From: an uncultured Acetatifactor sp.
GTDB taxonomy: Bacteria > Bacillota > Clostridia > Lachnospirales > Lachnospiraceae
NCBI GenBank assembly: GCA_910589655.1
Contig: CAJUTJ010000026.1
Span: 1-33,159 of the forward strand
Direction: 5' to 3'
Length of the DNA: 33,159 nucleotides
In this document: piece after piece, positions 1-7,619 of the stretch
How positions within the stretch are numbered: the stretch's first letter is position 1
How the letters are laid out: each line of letters begins with the position of its first letter
Notes under the pieces: model-generated
Seen by the model: the letters and a program-made list of their open reading frames with translations, nothing else
Told to the model about the DNA's origin: nothing
The model's database searches: none
Made by a program: the position numbers and the translations under genes

Positions 1-334
1 CATTCAGCGGCACAACGGCGTCCCGGATGATCCTTGATGCAAGTACCGTTGTGAACCTGATCCAGTTGATCTGTGTAGATTTCATAAAACGGTATACAGT
101 GTCTTTTGCGAAAGAAGGCGTATTTCTTCCGGACAGAAGATTCATGTACATGCTTCTATTTGAAAAGATCAGGAGAAACAGGTATTGGAAAATCTGTGTC
201 ACAGGCGTGCCTTTCTTATGGTAAGCGCCGGATGCCTTTAAAGCAGACGTCACATGAAATCTGGAAAAAAATCTTTTGATAGTTTTAGAAATCTGGTTAT
301 CATTCTGGTTGTCTTGTGTTATACTGCTATTCAT
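1..334 (-). CDS. IS4-family transposase, N-terminal part, cut by the window edge
   Basis: Reading leftward from an ATG at 334, 111 codons are open to the first base of the window, so the 3' end is missing. A GGAGG sequence lies at 347-343, eight bases before the ATG. The protein opens with a polar stretch, then RFFSRFHVTSALKAS, QIFQYLFLLIFSNRSMYM, LLSGRNTPSFAKDTVYRFM and INWIRFTTVLASRII. From memory these match the N-terminal region of a widespread clostridial IS4-type DDE transposase, ahead of its catalytic domain. The catalytic Asp and Glu residues would lie outside the window, so activity cannot be judged. No frameshift is seen. The plus-strand frames over the same bases have no ribosome site and no recognisable family. 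Family assignment is fairly secure; the IS name is not. Confidence 0.82.
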   Translation of the reverse strand, partial: MNSSITQDNQNDNQISKTIKRFFSRFHVTSALKASGAYHKKGTPVTQIFQYLFLLIFSNRSMYMNLLSGRNTPSFAKDTVYRFMKSTQINWIRFTTVLASRIIRDAVVPLN

Positions 335-487
335 AGCATGAGCCTCCGGTGGTATGTTGTTTCTGAACAATTCAATTATACCAAAACCAGAGTGTTTCAT
401 GCTATTTTAATGCCAGTTATTATTGAATTTTCAAGGTGCATAGGCACTTATTCAAGTGCGAAGTTTGAGTAATAAACATGATAATTT

Positions 488-630
488 AGGAGCTGAATTT
501 TCCCCGACGGCATCCTTTGTTCTGTATATACCCGATGCTTTTCGGGCCTCTTCAACAGTGTCGCTGATCAGAGCTATCCATCCGCAGTTGCCAAGTTTTC
601 GCTGATGACGTCTTCACTGATATTGACCAT
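488..630 (-). pseudogene. Decayed C-terminal fragment of a second IS4/IS1634-type transposase
   Basis: On the minus strand an open stretch from 630 reads MVNISEDVISENL. It then needs a one-base frame change near 592 to continue as NCGWIALISDTVEEARKAS and IYRTKDAVGE. The second half resembles the region of IS1634/IS4-type transposases that carries the YR-KD-VEK motif with the catalytic Glu. Here the motif is damaged (KDAVGENS). The frame then ends in unrelated sequence beside the neighbouring IS4 transposase. I read this as a remnant of an older insertion, partly overwritten by the element on its left. Similarity is judged by eye. Confidence 0.55.
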
Positions 631-781
631 GCAGCCGTTTCTGGAAGCAGAGGAAGGAACCGGATTTTTCATTGAGAAGAGATTAAGCCGTGGGGAAAAT
701 ATCGGTAATGCCTATTTTTCATGCATGGCGGTGCAGACGGATGCATGAGGGTTTATATAAGAAAGCAGGAAGGGATCGGCA
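631..781 (+). other. Unassigned stretch before the biosynthetic operon
   Basis: A plus-strand frame from an ATG at 629 to a TGA at 746-748 would give 39 residues (MQPFLEAEEG... ending MAVQTDA). It has no convincing ribosome site and I recognise no family. It could be the tail of an operon gene truncated by the insertion sequences on the left. No clear promoter for the operon was found here, so the transcription start may lie further left or have been replaced by IS sequence. Confidence 0.25.
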
Positions 782-1465
782 ATGCTGATAGCGATATATG
801 GAGCACGTGGTCTGGCAAAAGAAGTATATATTATTGCCCGGAAAATAAATGCGGTTTATCATAAATGGAGTGAATACTGCTTTATTGATGATGTAAATGA
901 TATAGCGGAAGTTAATGGGGTAAAAGTCTTTAAATTTGAGGAACTCATTAACGAAAAGGGGAAAAATGACGTGGAAGTCGTGATAGCGGTGGGAGAGCCG
1001 AGTGCGCGCGATTCTCTGTATCGTAAGGTAAAGGGAGCCGGATTGAATCTGGCAACGCTCATACATCCCGGAGTATATATAGATGAGACTACAGCCATTG
1101 GGGAAGGGGTTGTCGTAGCAGAAGGGGTAACGATAACGGCCAATGTGGAGATCGGTGACAATGCATACATACAGCCTCATGCGGTGATAGGGCATGATAT
1201 AAAGATAGGCCGGCATACGATGATAGGCTCAAACTGTCAAATAGGCGGAGGTGACCGCATTGGGGAGAGGGTTTTTATGGGATTCTTATCAGGAACCACA
1301 GATCATATTTCCATAGGCAGTGATTCGATTATTTCTGCAGGAGCCATTGTTTTCAGGGAATTGCCGGAAGGGGTTATTGCTGTCGGAAATCCGGCGCGGA
1401 TTGTGAAGAAAAATGAAAAGAAAACAGTATTTAAGCAGGAAATGAGGGAAAACGGTGAAAAATAA
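782..1465 (+). CDS. NeuD/PglD-like sugar O-/N-acyltransferase (left-handed beta-helix)
   Basis: This is a 227-residue protein. It has an N-terminal nucleotide-sugar-binding Rossmann-like part (IYGARGLAKEV at 5-15) followed by hexapeptide repeats from about residue 95 to 205. In PglD and NeuD a His within the helix acts as general base; here the equivalent segment is PHAVIGHD, with His133 and His138. The family transfers an acyl group, usually acetyl from acetyl-CoA, to an amino or hydroxyl group of a nucleotide sugar. The start is ATG with AGGAAGGG at 767-774. The 3' end overlaps the next gene by 11 bases, so the two are translationally coupled. With a carrier protein encoded in the same operon, an acyl-ACP donor as in the LpxA/LpxD helix proteins is possible but unproven. 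Confidence 0.85.
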   Translation: MLIAIYGARGLAKEVYIIARKINAVYHKWSEYCFIDDVNDIAEVNGVKVFKFEELINEKGKNDVEVVIAVGEPSARDSLYRKVKGAGLNLATLIHPGVYIDETTAIGEGVVVAEGVTITANVEIGDNAYIQPHAVIGHDIKIGRHTMIGSNCQIGGGDRIGERVFMGFLSGTTDHISIGSDSIISAGAIVFRELPEGVIAVGNPARIVKKNEKKTVFKQEMRENGEK

Positions 1466-1925
1466 ACTCAAATTTGATTCTATGGGAATACAGGAATGCC
1501 AGAGAAACAGGTATCCGCTGCTTTTTATTGACAGAATAGAAGAAGCCGTTCCGATGCAGAGCGCCCATGCGATTAAGAACTTTTCGTATAACGAGTGGTT
1601 TTTTCCGGCACATTTTGACGATGAACCTAATGTGCCCGGATTTGTTCAGGTTGAAGCCTTGGCACAGACATTTCTGATGACGTTTCTTTGTGTGGAAGAA
1701 TATAAAGGAATGAAGACGGCTTTCGTAAGCATTGACAAAACGAGATTCAGGAGGAAAATTGTTCCGGGAGACAGGCTGGAAATATACGCCACATTAGATT
1801 CATTTAACCGGGGAGTGGCTAAAGGACACGTGGAGAGCTTTGTAGATGGGGAAGCAGCTTGCTCAGCCAGCCTTGTTGTTGCGATTCCGGATGTGATAAA
1901 CCAATATAAACCAAAGTCAGAATAG
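1455..1925 (+). CDS. FabZ-like hot-dog 3-hydroxyacyl-ACP dehydratase family protein
   Basis: This is a 156-residue single hot-dog protein, close to FabZ length. Family landmarks are RYPLLFIDRI (about 16-25), FFPAHFDDEPNVPGF with the catalytic His53, and VEALAQ with Glu67. The His-Glu spacing of 14 equals that of FabZ. The usual GHFPG is altered to AHFDDE, so this is a divergent member outside housekeeping fatty-acid synthesis. The start is GTG (GAGGG six bases ahead) inside the end of the acyltransferase gene. Expected chemistry is dehydration of a 3-hydroxyacyl thioester, presumably on the carrier protein encoded at 5606-5845. A thioesterase or isomerase role within the same fold cannot be excluded. 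Confidence 0.8.
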   Translation: MKNKLKFDSMGIQECQRNRYPLLFIDRIEEAVPMQSAHAIKNFSYNEWFFPAHFDDEPNVPGFVQVEALAQTFLMTFLCVEEYKGMKTAFVSIDKTRFRRKIVPGDRLEIYATLDSFNRGVAKGHVESFVDGEAACSASLVVAIPDVINQYKPKSE

Positions 1926-1940
1926 TGTGAAAAAGGACAT

Positions 1941-1963
1941 AAGATTCCGCAGAGCGGAATCTT
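1941..1963 (+). promoter_or_regulatory. Perfect 10-bp stem-loop directly before a ribosome binding site
   Basis: The arms aagattccgc (1941-1950) and gcggaatctt (1954-1963) are exactly complementary around a 3-base loop. The hairpin ends at the base before GGAGG (1964-1968) of the first transketolase gene. It could limit ribosome access or stabilise a processed 5' end. A related but imperfect hairpin (gattccgc, gga, gcggg) sits before the glycosyltransferase gene at about 29805-29822, so this may be a dispersed element. Confidence 0.65.
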
Positions 1964-1973
1964 GGAGGTTAGT

Positions 1974-2795
1974 GTGACAAATAAAGAATTAGAGAAGCTG
2001 GCGCTTGCTATACGTAAAAGAGTATTAAGGATGGCATATGAATGTAACGATAATGTCCATATGGGGGGGGCGTTATCCATGGTCGATATTCTTGCTGTCC
2101 TGTACGGAGAAGTGCTGCGTGGCATAGGTAAGCCTTATGAGGAACGGGACAAGTTCATTCTCAGCAAGGGGCACGGTGCCTTGGCGCTGTTTGCGACCCT
2201 TGGAGAACTGGGGATTCTGTCAGAGGAACGCCTGTCAACCTATCTGGCAGATGGCAGTAATCTTTGTGCGCATCCGGTAATGGAACCTGAGATCGGAATC
2301 GAATCTTCCAACGGAAGCTTGGGCCAGGGGATCTCTATGGCGGTAGGAATGGCTTTATCCGCTAAGCGTAAAAAAAGAGATTATCAGGTATACACGATCA
2401 TCGGTAACGGAGAAAGCAATGAGGGGATGGTATGGGAAGCGCTGGCATCTGCGGCTCAATTCAAGCTGGATAATTTTACGGTAATATTGGATCATAATAA
2501 ATTTCAGAATGACGGCGCCAGTGAAAAGGTTATGTGCTATCCCGATTATAAAGAGTGTTTGCAGGCCTTCGGATATCATGTCGATGAAATAGACGGACAT
2601 AATATTCCCCAAATACAGGAAGCGTTGAAAAACGCTCATGCAGATAATATACCGAAAGCGATTGTTGCAAATACAATAAAAGGGTATGGTATTTCCTTTA
2701 TGGAAAATGACAATAGCTGGCATCACAGGCGTTTGACACAAAATAATTATGAACAGGCAATGAAAGAATTGGATGAACAAGGGTATGGAGATTAA
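1974..2795 (+). CDS. Transketolase-like enzyme 1, N-terminal (TPP-binding) subunit
   Basis: About 273 residues, the size of split-transketolase N-halves. I chose GTG at 1974 because GGAGG (1964-1968) lies five bases ahead; the TTG at 1962 falls inside the hairpin. Conserved pieces are VHMGGALSMVDIL, ILSKGHGALALF, NGSLGQGISMAVGMA and the thiamine diphosphate/metal segment GNGESNEG...DHNKFQNDG. The metal-binding Asp of the normal GDG is Asn145 here, which is unusual. Family members move two-carbon ketol units between sugars using thiamine diphosphate. The partner C-half follows with a 23-base overlap, so both are coupled. Its place in a secondary biosynthetic operon suggests a dedicated substrate rather than the pentose phosphate pathway. 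Confidence 0.85.
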   Translation: MTNKELEKLALAIRKRVLRMAYECNDNVHMGGALSMVDILAVLYGEVLRGIGKPYEERDKFILSKGHGALALFATLGELGILSEERLSTYLADGSNLCAHPVMEPEIGIESSNGSLGQGISMAVGMALSAKRKKRDYQVYTIIGNGESNEGMVWEALASAAQFKLDNFTVILDHNKFQNDGASEKVMCYPDYKECLQAFGYHVDEIDGHNIPQIQEALKNAHADNIPKAIVANTIKGYGISFMENDNSWHHRRLTQNNYEQAMKELDEQGYGD

Positions 2796-3747
2796 GAAGT
2801 CTGAAATCACAAGATGGGCAGCAATGGGGCCAAGAGCCGCATTTGGAATGGCAGTCCTAAAGCTATATGAAGAAGAACCTGATTTCTTTGTGATGTCGGC
2901 CGACTTGGGCAGTTCTTCAGGATTGGCAAGATTTTATTCCAAATATCCGGATGCTTTTGTAAATGTAGGAATAGCAGAGCAGAATTTGATAGGGGTTGCC
3001 GCCGGACTGGCAAAAGACGGAACGCCGGTATTTGCTACTTCGTTCGCACCGTTCATTTCGATGCGGGCAAGCGAACAGATTCGTATGAATATGGGGTATA
3101 TGTCTTTAAACATAAAAGCGGTAGGCTTAGGCAGCGGCTTGGCAATGAATACGTTAGGCGCCTCTCATTTTGGTCTGGAAGACATGGCCGTTATGCGGAC
3201 AATTCCGGGTATGACGGTTTTATGCCCGTCGGACGGCCTGCAGATTGCGAAGTGTGTTGAAGCGTCAAAGCATTATGACGGACCTGTATACATTCGGTTA
3301 TCCGGAGGGGCGGATATTATCTATGAAGATGATTTTGACTATGAAATCGGCAAGGCAATTATAACAAAGCAAGGGAATGACGTGGCTTTCATTGCCACAG
3401 GCTCCATCATATCACAAACTTTAAAAGCAGCAGATTTACTTGAGGAAAAAGGCATTACATGTAAGGTCATTGATATGCACACGGTAAAGCCGCTGGACAA
3501 AGATATCTTAAATTCTTTGACGGAATATAAACTTATTGTAACGGTGGAGGAGCATAATATTTTTGGCGGTTTAGGCAGTGCGGTGGCGGAGTATTATGCA
3601 AATAGAAAGGAAAGACCCCGGCAGTTGATGCTCGGCGTAAATGATTTCTACCCTCATCCGGGAAAATATGAGTATTTGCTGAATGAGTGTGGTCTGACCC
3701 CGGAAAAAATATCGGAAAGAGTTATGGAAACGTATGCTGAAGGATAA
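2773..3747 (+). CDS. Transketolase-like enzyme 1, C-terminal subunit
   Basis: 324 residues covering the pyrimidine-binding and C-terminal domains of transketolase/DXS-like enzymes. The segment FVNVGIAEQNLIGVAAGLA carries Glu69, the residue that activates the thiamine N1' in this superfamily. Further family features are FATSFAPFISMRASEQIR, GASHFGLEDMAVMR, the PSDG segment and a C-terminal VTVEEHNIFGGLGSAVAE block. It would pair with the upstream N-half to form the active site between subunits. ATG 2773 is used because it keeps the coupled overlap; the in-frame ATG at 2785 is an alternative. The next gene starts 14 bases before this one ends. Confidence 0.87.
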   Translation: MNKGMEIKKSEITRWAAMGPRAAFGMAVLKLYEEEPDFFVMSADLGSSSGLARFYSKYPDAFVNVGIAEQNLIGVAAGLAKDGTPVFATSFAPFISMRASEQIRMNMGYMSLNIKAVGLGSGLAMNTLGASHFGLEDMAVMRTIPGMTVLCPSDGLQIAKCVEASKHYDGPVYIRLSGGADIIYEDDFDYEIGKAIITKQGNDVAFIATGSIISQTLKAADLLEEKGITCKVIDMHTVKPLDKDILNSLTEYKLIVTVEEHNIFGGLGSAVAEYYANRKERPRQLMLGVNDFYPHPGKYEYLLNECGLTPEKISERVMETYAEG

Positions 3748-4480
3748 AAATATTGTCATTACGGGAAGTAATAGGGGGATAGGATTTGCCGTTTTAAAGG
3801 CATGTATTGAAAACGGAGCAAATGTTTTTGCCTGTATGCGCAGCCGGTCCGAAGAACAGGAAAAAGAATTGCAGATGCTTTCCGAAAAATATAATGTTGC
3901 AGTCCATCCGATTTATTTTGATTTAGGTCAGGAGCGGACGATTAAGGAAGGCGCTTCCGAGATACTAAAGTATAAAGTTCCGATTTCCGGTATTGTGAAT
4001 AATGCAGGAGTTATCGGGGCAAAAAGTTTATTTCTGATGACATCCATGGAGGATATACGACATACGTTTGACATTAACTTTTTTGGCCACGTATTTTTAA
4101 CCCAGCGGCTCTTAAAAAATATGATTCGTAATAAGAGCGGCTCCATTGTGAATATCAGTTCTGCGGCAGCGCTGGACGGAGAACCGGCACAGTTTGAATA
4201 CGTTGCCAGTAAAGCAGCGATGATAGGAGCCGTTAAAAAGTGGGCGAATGAATTGGGGGCTTACGGAATAAGAGCCAACGCAGTGGCTCCCGGGGTTATA
4301 GAGACGGATATGGTGTCGGAAATGAAAACGGAATTGCTGTCGGGAACCGTCGGGAATACGGCGCTTCATCGATTGGGGCGGCCGGATGAGATTGCCAAAG
4401 CCGTGGTATGGCTGTTGTCCGATGATTCCGGTTATATGACGGGACAGGTAGTGAGGATCGACGGCGGTTTGCATCCATAG
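3734..4480 (+). CDS. FabG-like short-chain dehydrogenase/reductase
   Basis: 248 residues, a classical SDR. Visible are the cofactor motif TGSNRGIG (11-18), NNAGV, the catalytic Ser143, YVASK with Tyr156 and Lys160, PGVIETDM, and the C-terminal GYMTGQVVRIDGG. These fit the FabG subgroup, NADP(H)-dependent 3-oxoacyl-ACP reductases, but sugar and alcohol dehydrogenases share the same pattern. With the FabZ-like protein and the carrier protein in the same operon, reduction of a 3-oxoacyl-ACP followed by dehydration is an attractive reading. The start overlaps the transketolase C-half by 14 bases. An 88-base gap follows, containing a short aggta-aga-tacct hairpin near 4498. Confidence 0.85.
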   Translation: MLKDKNIVITGSNRGIGFAVLKACIENGANVFACMRSRSEEQEKELQMLSEKYNVAVHPIYFDLGQERTIKEGASEILKYKVPISGIVNNAGVIGAKSLFLMTSMEDIRHTFDINFFGHVFLTQRLLKNMIRNKSGSIVNISSAAALDGEPAQFEYVASKAAMIGAVKKWANELGAYGIRANAVAPGVIETDMVSEMKTELLSGTVGNTALHRLGRPDEIAKAVVWLLSDDSGYMTGQVVRIDGGLHP

Positions 4481-4568
4481 ACAGTAAAAGGTTAAGCAGG
4501 TAAGATACCTTGATATGGATGCGGATTGCTGCCGAGAATGTTTGACGGGTTAACGGATAGGATATTGT

Positions 4569-5591
4569 ATGAGACTGAAAGAGAATAGAAGAGTTCTGGA
4601 AAAAATGAGGGCGTTTGATAGGTACATCAGCCAAAACGGCGGCGTAGGAACGGCACCGAGAGGACTGATACTTAATTACAGTAACGCGTGTAATTTTAAA
4701 TGTAAGCAGTGCTTTACAGAGTCTCCGGACAGACCGGTGACAGGAACTATAACGCTGGAAGATATCAGAAAACTGGCGGACGAAGCAGATGAACTGGGTA
4801 TGTATGAAATTCTCATCGAAGGCGGAGAACCGTTAGTCTGTAAGGACTTATATGATATTATCAATATTTTTGGCGGGGACAGGTTCTATATAGAGATGAC
4901 CTCTAACGGATATCTTTTAACGGAGCAGGTTGCCTATAAATTGAAACAGGCGGGTATGTCCCGTGTCTCAATCAGCCTAGACAGCACAAAACCTGAAATA
5001 CATGACGGATACCGGGGGGTTAAGGGCGCATATGACCATGCGTTGAAGGCGCTGGAAAATGTAAAAAATGCAGATATGCAGGCATCCGTTAATTTTCTGG
5101 TGGGGCATTATAATATTCATTCGGGAGAAGTGGAGGAAATTGCCGAATTTTGTCAGAAGCGGAATTATCATTTTTCCATTGTCCCGGCAACTCCCACCGG
5201 AAACTGGAAGGGCAAATTTGATGTGATGCTTACTCCGGAGGACACAGCGTATTTGGAAGGTCTCAGACAAAAGTATAAACATTTTTGGCGGGATATTTGG
5301 CCCCCGCTGCCGAATAAGAAAGTACAGGTCAGCGGCTGCATAGCGGTGAACCGCCCTTATATTAATCCCTTCGGAGACGTACTGCCGTGCTCATATTTGC
5401 ACATGAAGCTCGGCAATATCAAAGAGCAGTCACTGAAGGAAATCATGGAATATGGATTTTCCTTCCCCTGCTTTGGAGAGCGGCATGACTGTTGCTATGC
5501 GGGCGAGGATCCTGATTTTATGAAGCAGCATTGTATGTATGAAATGTCAATTTTAGATCCGATAGATATAAAAAAAGTATTGAAAGAGTAA
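4569..5591 (+). CDS. Radical SAM protein with SPASM-type C-terminus, first of two
   Basis: 340 residues. The cluster-binding motif CNFKCKQC (Cys41, Cys45, Cys48) lies in a TIM-barrel domain that also has the EGGEPL SAM-binding motif. The C-terminal third carries further cysteines (SGCIAVNRPYINPFGDVLPC, then CFGERHDCC and QHC) spaced as in SPASM domains that bind auxiliary Fe-S clusters. SPASM enzymes include peptide maturases, anaerobic sulfatase maturases and aminosugar dehydrogenases such as BtrN. It sits directly before the carrier protein gene, 14 bases away, so an ACP-bound or sugar substrate is worth testing. No leader peptide gene is evident. Specific reaction unknown. Confidence 0.85.
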   Translation: MRLKENRRVLEKMRAFDRYISQNGGVGTAPRGLILNYSNACNFKCKQCFTESPDRPVTGTITLEDIRKLADEADELGMYEILIEGGEPLVCKDLYDIINIFGGDRFYIEMTSNGYLLTEQVAYKLKQAGMSRVSISLDSTKPEIHDGYRGVKGAYDHALKALENVKNADMQASVNFLVGHYNIHSGEVEEIAEFCQKRNYHFSIVPATPTGNWKGKFDVMLTPEDTAYLEGLRQKYKHFWRDIWPPLPNKKVQVSGCIAVNRPYINPFGDVLPCSYLHMKLGNIKEQSLKEIMEYGFSFPCFGERHDCCYAGEDPDFMKQHCMYEMSILDPIDIKKVLKE

Positions 5592-5605
5592 AGGAGAAAA
5601 TTAGG

Positions 5606-5845
5606 ATGACTAATTTAGAAAAGTATGTTGCAGCATTTACGGAAGGGTTGGGAGTGGAGGAAAGCGTTGTTAATTCTTCGCTGGAGTATCAGTCTATAGA
5701 CGAATGGGATTCCGTGGGACATATGGGGTTGATTGCGGAACTGGAAAGTGTTTTTGACATAGAAATGGATACCGATGACATCGTAGACTTTAATTCTTTT
5801 GACATGGGAAAAGATATTTTAAAGAGATACGGGATAGAAATATAA
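5606..5845 (+). CDS. Discrete acyl carrier protein
   Basis: 79 residues, acidic, four-helix ACP size. The phosphopantetheine site is EWDSVGHM with Ser36, and helix 2 follows as GLIAELESVFDIEMDTDDI. ATG is preceded by AAGGAG (5591-5596). The sequence differs from housekeeping AcpP (DSLDTVE) and resembles stand-alone carriers of polysaccharide or secondary-metabolite loci (WDSVGHM type). It lies between two radical SAM genes in an operon with FabZ- and FabG-like enzymes, so it probably tethers the acyl intermediate of this pathway. No phosphopantetheinyl transferase or loading ligase is encoded in the window, so host enzymes would have to supply those steps. Confidence 0.9.
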   Translation: MTNLEKYVAAFTEGLGVEESVVNSSLEYQSIDEWDSVGHMGLIAELESVFDIEMDTDDIVDFNSFDMGKDILKRYGIEI

Positions 5846-5873
5846 TGAGAGTATTTGAGTGAGGAAAAGCCGG

Positions 5874-6854
5874 ATGAAAGAATTAACGCCGCCCATCAGA
5901 GGGGACAGACAGCCATTATGGGAGCTGCTTCCCCTGAAACAGCCGCTTAGAGTAAATATAGACCCCTGTGATGTGTGTAATTTCAAATGTGACTTCTGCT
6001 TTCAAAGCAAGAGCAGGGAATTTAAGGGAAGCATCATGACTGCGGAAATGTTTGAGAAAGCGGTTATGCAGCTAAAGGAGTTCGACGAACCGATAAATGT
6101 AGTCCATCTGTTTGCTTTGGGAGAACCTTTGATCAATCAGAATATTCCCCGGTTTATTCGCAGATTAAAAGAGGAGGCTGTGGCGAAAGAGGTAAAGATC
6201 ACGACAAACGGCAGTCTGCTGACCCGTTCGCTGATAGACGAGATAGTGGAAGCGGGACTGGATGAACTGACAATCTCGTTAAACGGATTAAATGACAGGG
6301 ATTTTGAGAGAATCGTAAATGTCAGGATCCGTTTTGACGAACTGTTTGAAAATTTGAAATATCTATATGCCCATAAGGGAAATTGTCATATACATATCAA
6401 GATGATCGGAGATTATTTCTCAGAGGAAGAGCGGGCTTTGTTTGTAAATAAAATCGGAAATTACGCTGACACCATAAATATTGACGGCGCTACGAATCAT
6501 TGGTCCGGACTCAAAGCCACCGAAAAAGAGCAGCAACAGTATAATGTAGGCGGAGGTTCATTTAAGGAATGGCCTATTTGTGCGTTATGCTTTTATGAGT
6601 TAGTAGTCCATAGTGACGGTTCTGTCAGCCCCTGTGTTGCAGACTGGCAAAAGGACAAACAGAATCTGGGGAATATATCGGAATTGTCACTGAAGGAAAT
6701 ATGGGAATCTGAGAAAAGAAGGGAAATGCTGATAAGCTTTCTTAAGGGAACCAAGAATCCGTATATTGCGTGCAGGGAATGTGAATATCCGGGGTCAGGG
6801 GCAGGTGTGAACTTGGAGCCGTATAAGGAGGAGTTACTGAGAAAATATGTATGA
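5874..6854 (+). CDS. Radical SAM protein with SPASM-type C-terminus, second of two
   Basis: About 326 residues. I chose ATG 5874 with GAGGA eight bases ahead; a GTG at 5859 is in frame but has no good ribosome site. CNFKCDFC gives Cys35, Cys39 and Cys42, with an extra Cys32 just before. LGEPLINQNI is the GEP motif and TISLNG a later barrel strand. The C-terminal region has WPICALC, DGSVSPCVADW and ACRECEYPG, matching a SPASM auxiliary-cluster arrangement. It is only loosely similar to the other radical SAM protein of this operon, so the two probably catalyse different steps. The next gene starts eight bases before its stop codon. Confidence 0.85.
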   Translation: MKELTPPIRGDRQPLWELLPLKQPLRVNIDPCDVCNFKCDFCFQSKSREFKGSIMTAEMFEKAVMQLKEFDEPINVVHLFALGEPLINQNIPRFIRRLKEEAVAKEVKITTNGSLLTRSLIDEIVEAGLDELTISLNGLNDRDFERIVNVRIRFDELFENLKYLYAHKGNCHIHIKMIGDYFSEEERALFVNKIGNYADTINIDGATNHWSGLKATEKEQQQYNVGGGSFKEWPICALCFYELVVHSDGSVSPCVADWQKDKQNLGNISELSLKEIWESEKRREMLISFLKGTKNPYIACRECEYPGSGAGVNLEPYKEELLRKYV

Positions 6855-7617
6855 AAAAGATATCAGGGAACAGAAAATAAATATCGTTGAAATGGTACAC
6901 ACTGCCGGGATTGCGGCTCATATGTCTCCGGCAATGGCAATGTTGGAAATATTTAATGTTTTGCTGCGTGATGTCATGAATATAGAAAATGGGATTGAAG
7001 ATGAGGGGAGCGATCAGCTTGTCCTCAGTAACGGACACACGGCGCTGGCATTATATGCGGTATATGAAACCCTTGGAATAATTACCAAGGAGGAATTTTA
7101 TACCTATAAAAAAAGAAACAGCAGGCTGGGGGTTCATCAGGACAGGCATCATACGCCGGGAACGATAATATCCACAGGATCCCTTGGACATGGCCTGCCG
7201 AATGCCGTAGGTATGGCATATGCGTGGAAGCTCCAAGGCAAAACCAACAGAATGTTCATTACGGTGGGAGACGGGGAACTAAATGAAGGCAGTATTTGGG
7301 AGAGTGTTATTTTTGCCGCAAGAATGAAACTTGATAACGTGTGCTGTATTATTGATGACAATAAGTCCACGGAATATATGCCGGATATTTTGGGGAAATT
7401 CCGTGCGTTTGAATGGGAAGCGGTTGAAATTGACGGACATGATGAAGATAGTCTGCGGAAGGCGCTGTCAAAACAGCCCGTAGGAAGACCCTATGTTGTC
7501 ATAGCGGATACGGTGAAGGGTCATGGAGTAAGGATGTTTGAAGAAAACCATGCGGTATGGCACGAGAAGGCTGTTTCGGATGAAGATTATGTGATAATTA
7601 TGGAGGAGCTGCGCTGA
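6847..7617 (+). CDS. Transketolase-like enzyme 2, N-terminal (TPP-binding) subunit
   Basis: 256 residues. Motifs are SNGHTALALY, STGSLGHGLPNAVGMAYAW and the complete thiamine/metal motif GDGELNEG (Asp142) with CIIDDNKS. Unlike enzyme 1 of this operon it keeps the canonical GDG aspartate. It is clearly diverged from the first copy (AAHMSPAMAM in place of VHMGGALSMV), so this is not a recent duplication. A distant AAGGAGG (6826-6832) and overlap with the preceding radical SAM gene imply coupled translation. With the following C-half it would form a second ketol-transferring enzyme. Confidence 0.85.
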   Translation: MYEKDIREQKINIVEMVHTAGIAAHMSPAMAMLEIFNVLLRDVMNIENGIEDEGSDQLVLSNGHTALALYAVYETLGIITKEEFYTYKKRNSRLGVHQDRHHTPGTIISTGSLGHGLPNAVGMAYAWKLQGKTNRMFITVGDGELNEGSIWESVIFAARMKLDNVCCIIDDNKSTEYMPDILGKFRAFEWEAVEIDGHDEDSLRKALSKQPVGRPYVVIADTVKGHGVRMFEENHAVWHEKAVSDEDYVIIMEELR

Positions 7618-7619
7618 CT

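Noticed and set aside
27..472. Two short plus-strand open frames at the left edge
   Set aside because: They lie largely opposite the transposase gene, which has a ribosome site and a recognisable protein sequence.
719..1216. 165-codon minus-strand open frame
   Set aside because: Shadow of the acyltransferase gene, which has clear hexapeptide repeats and a good ribosome site.
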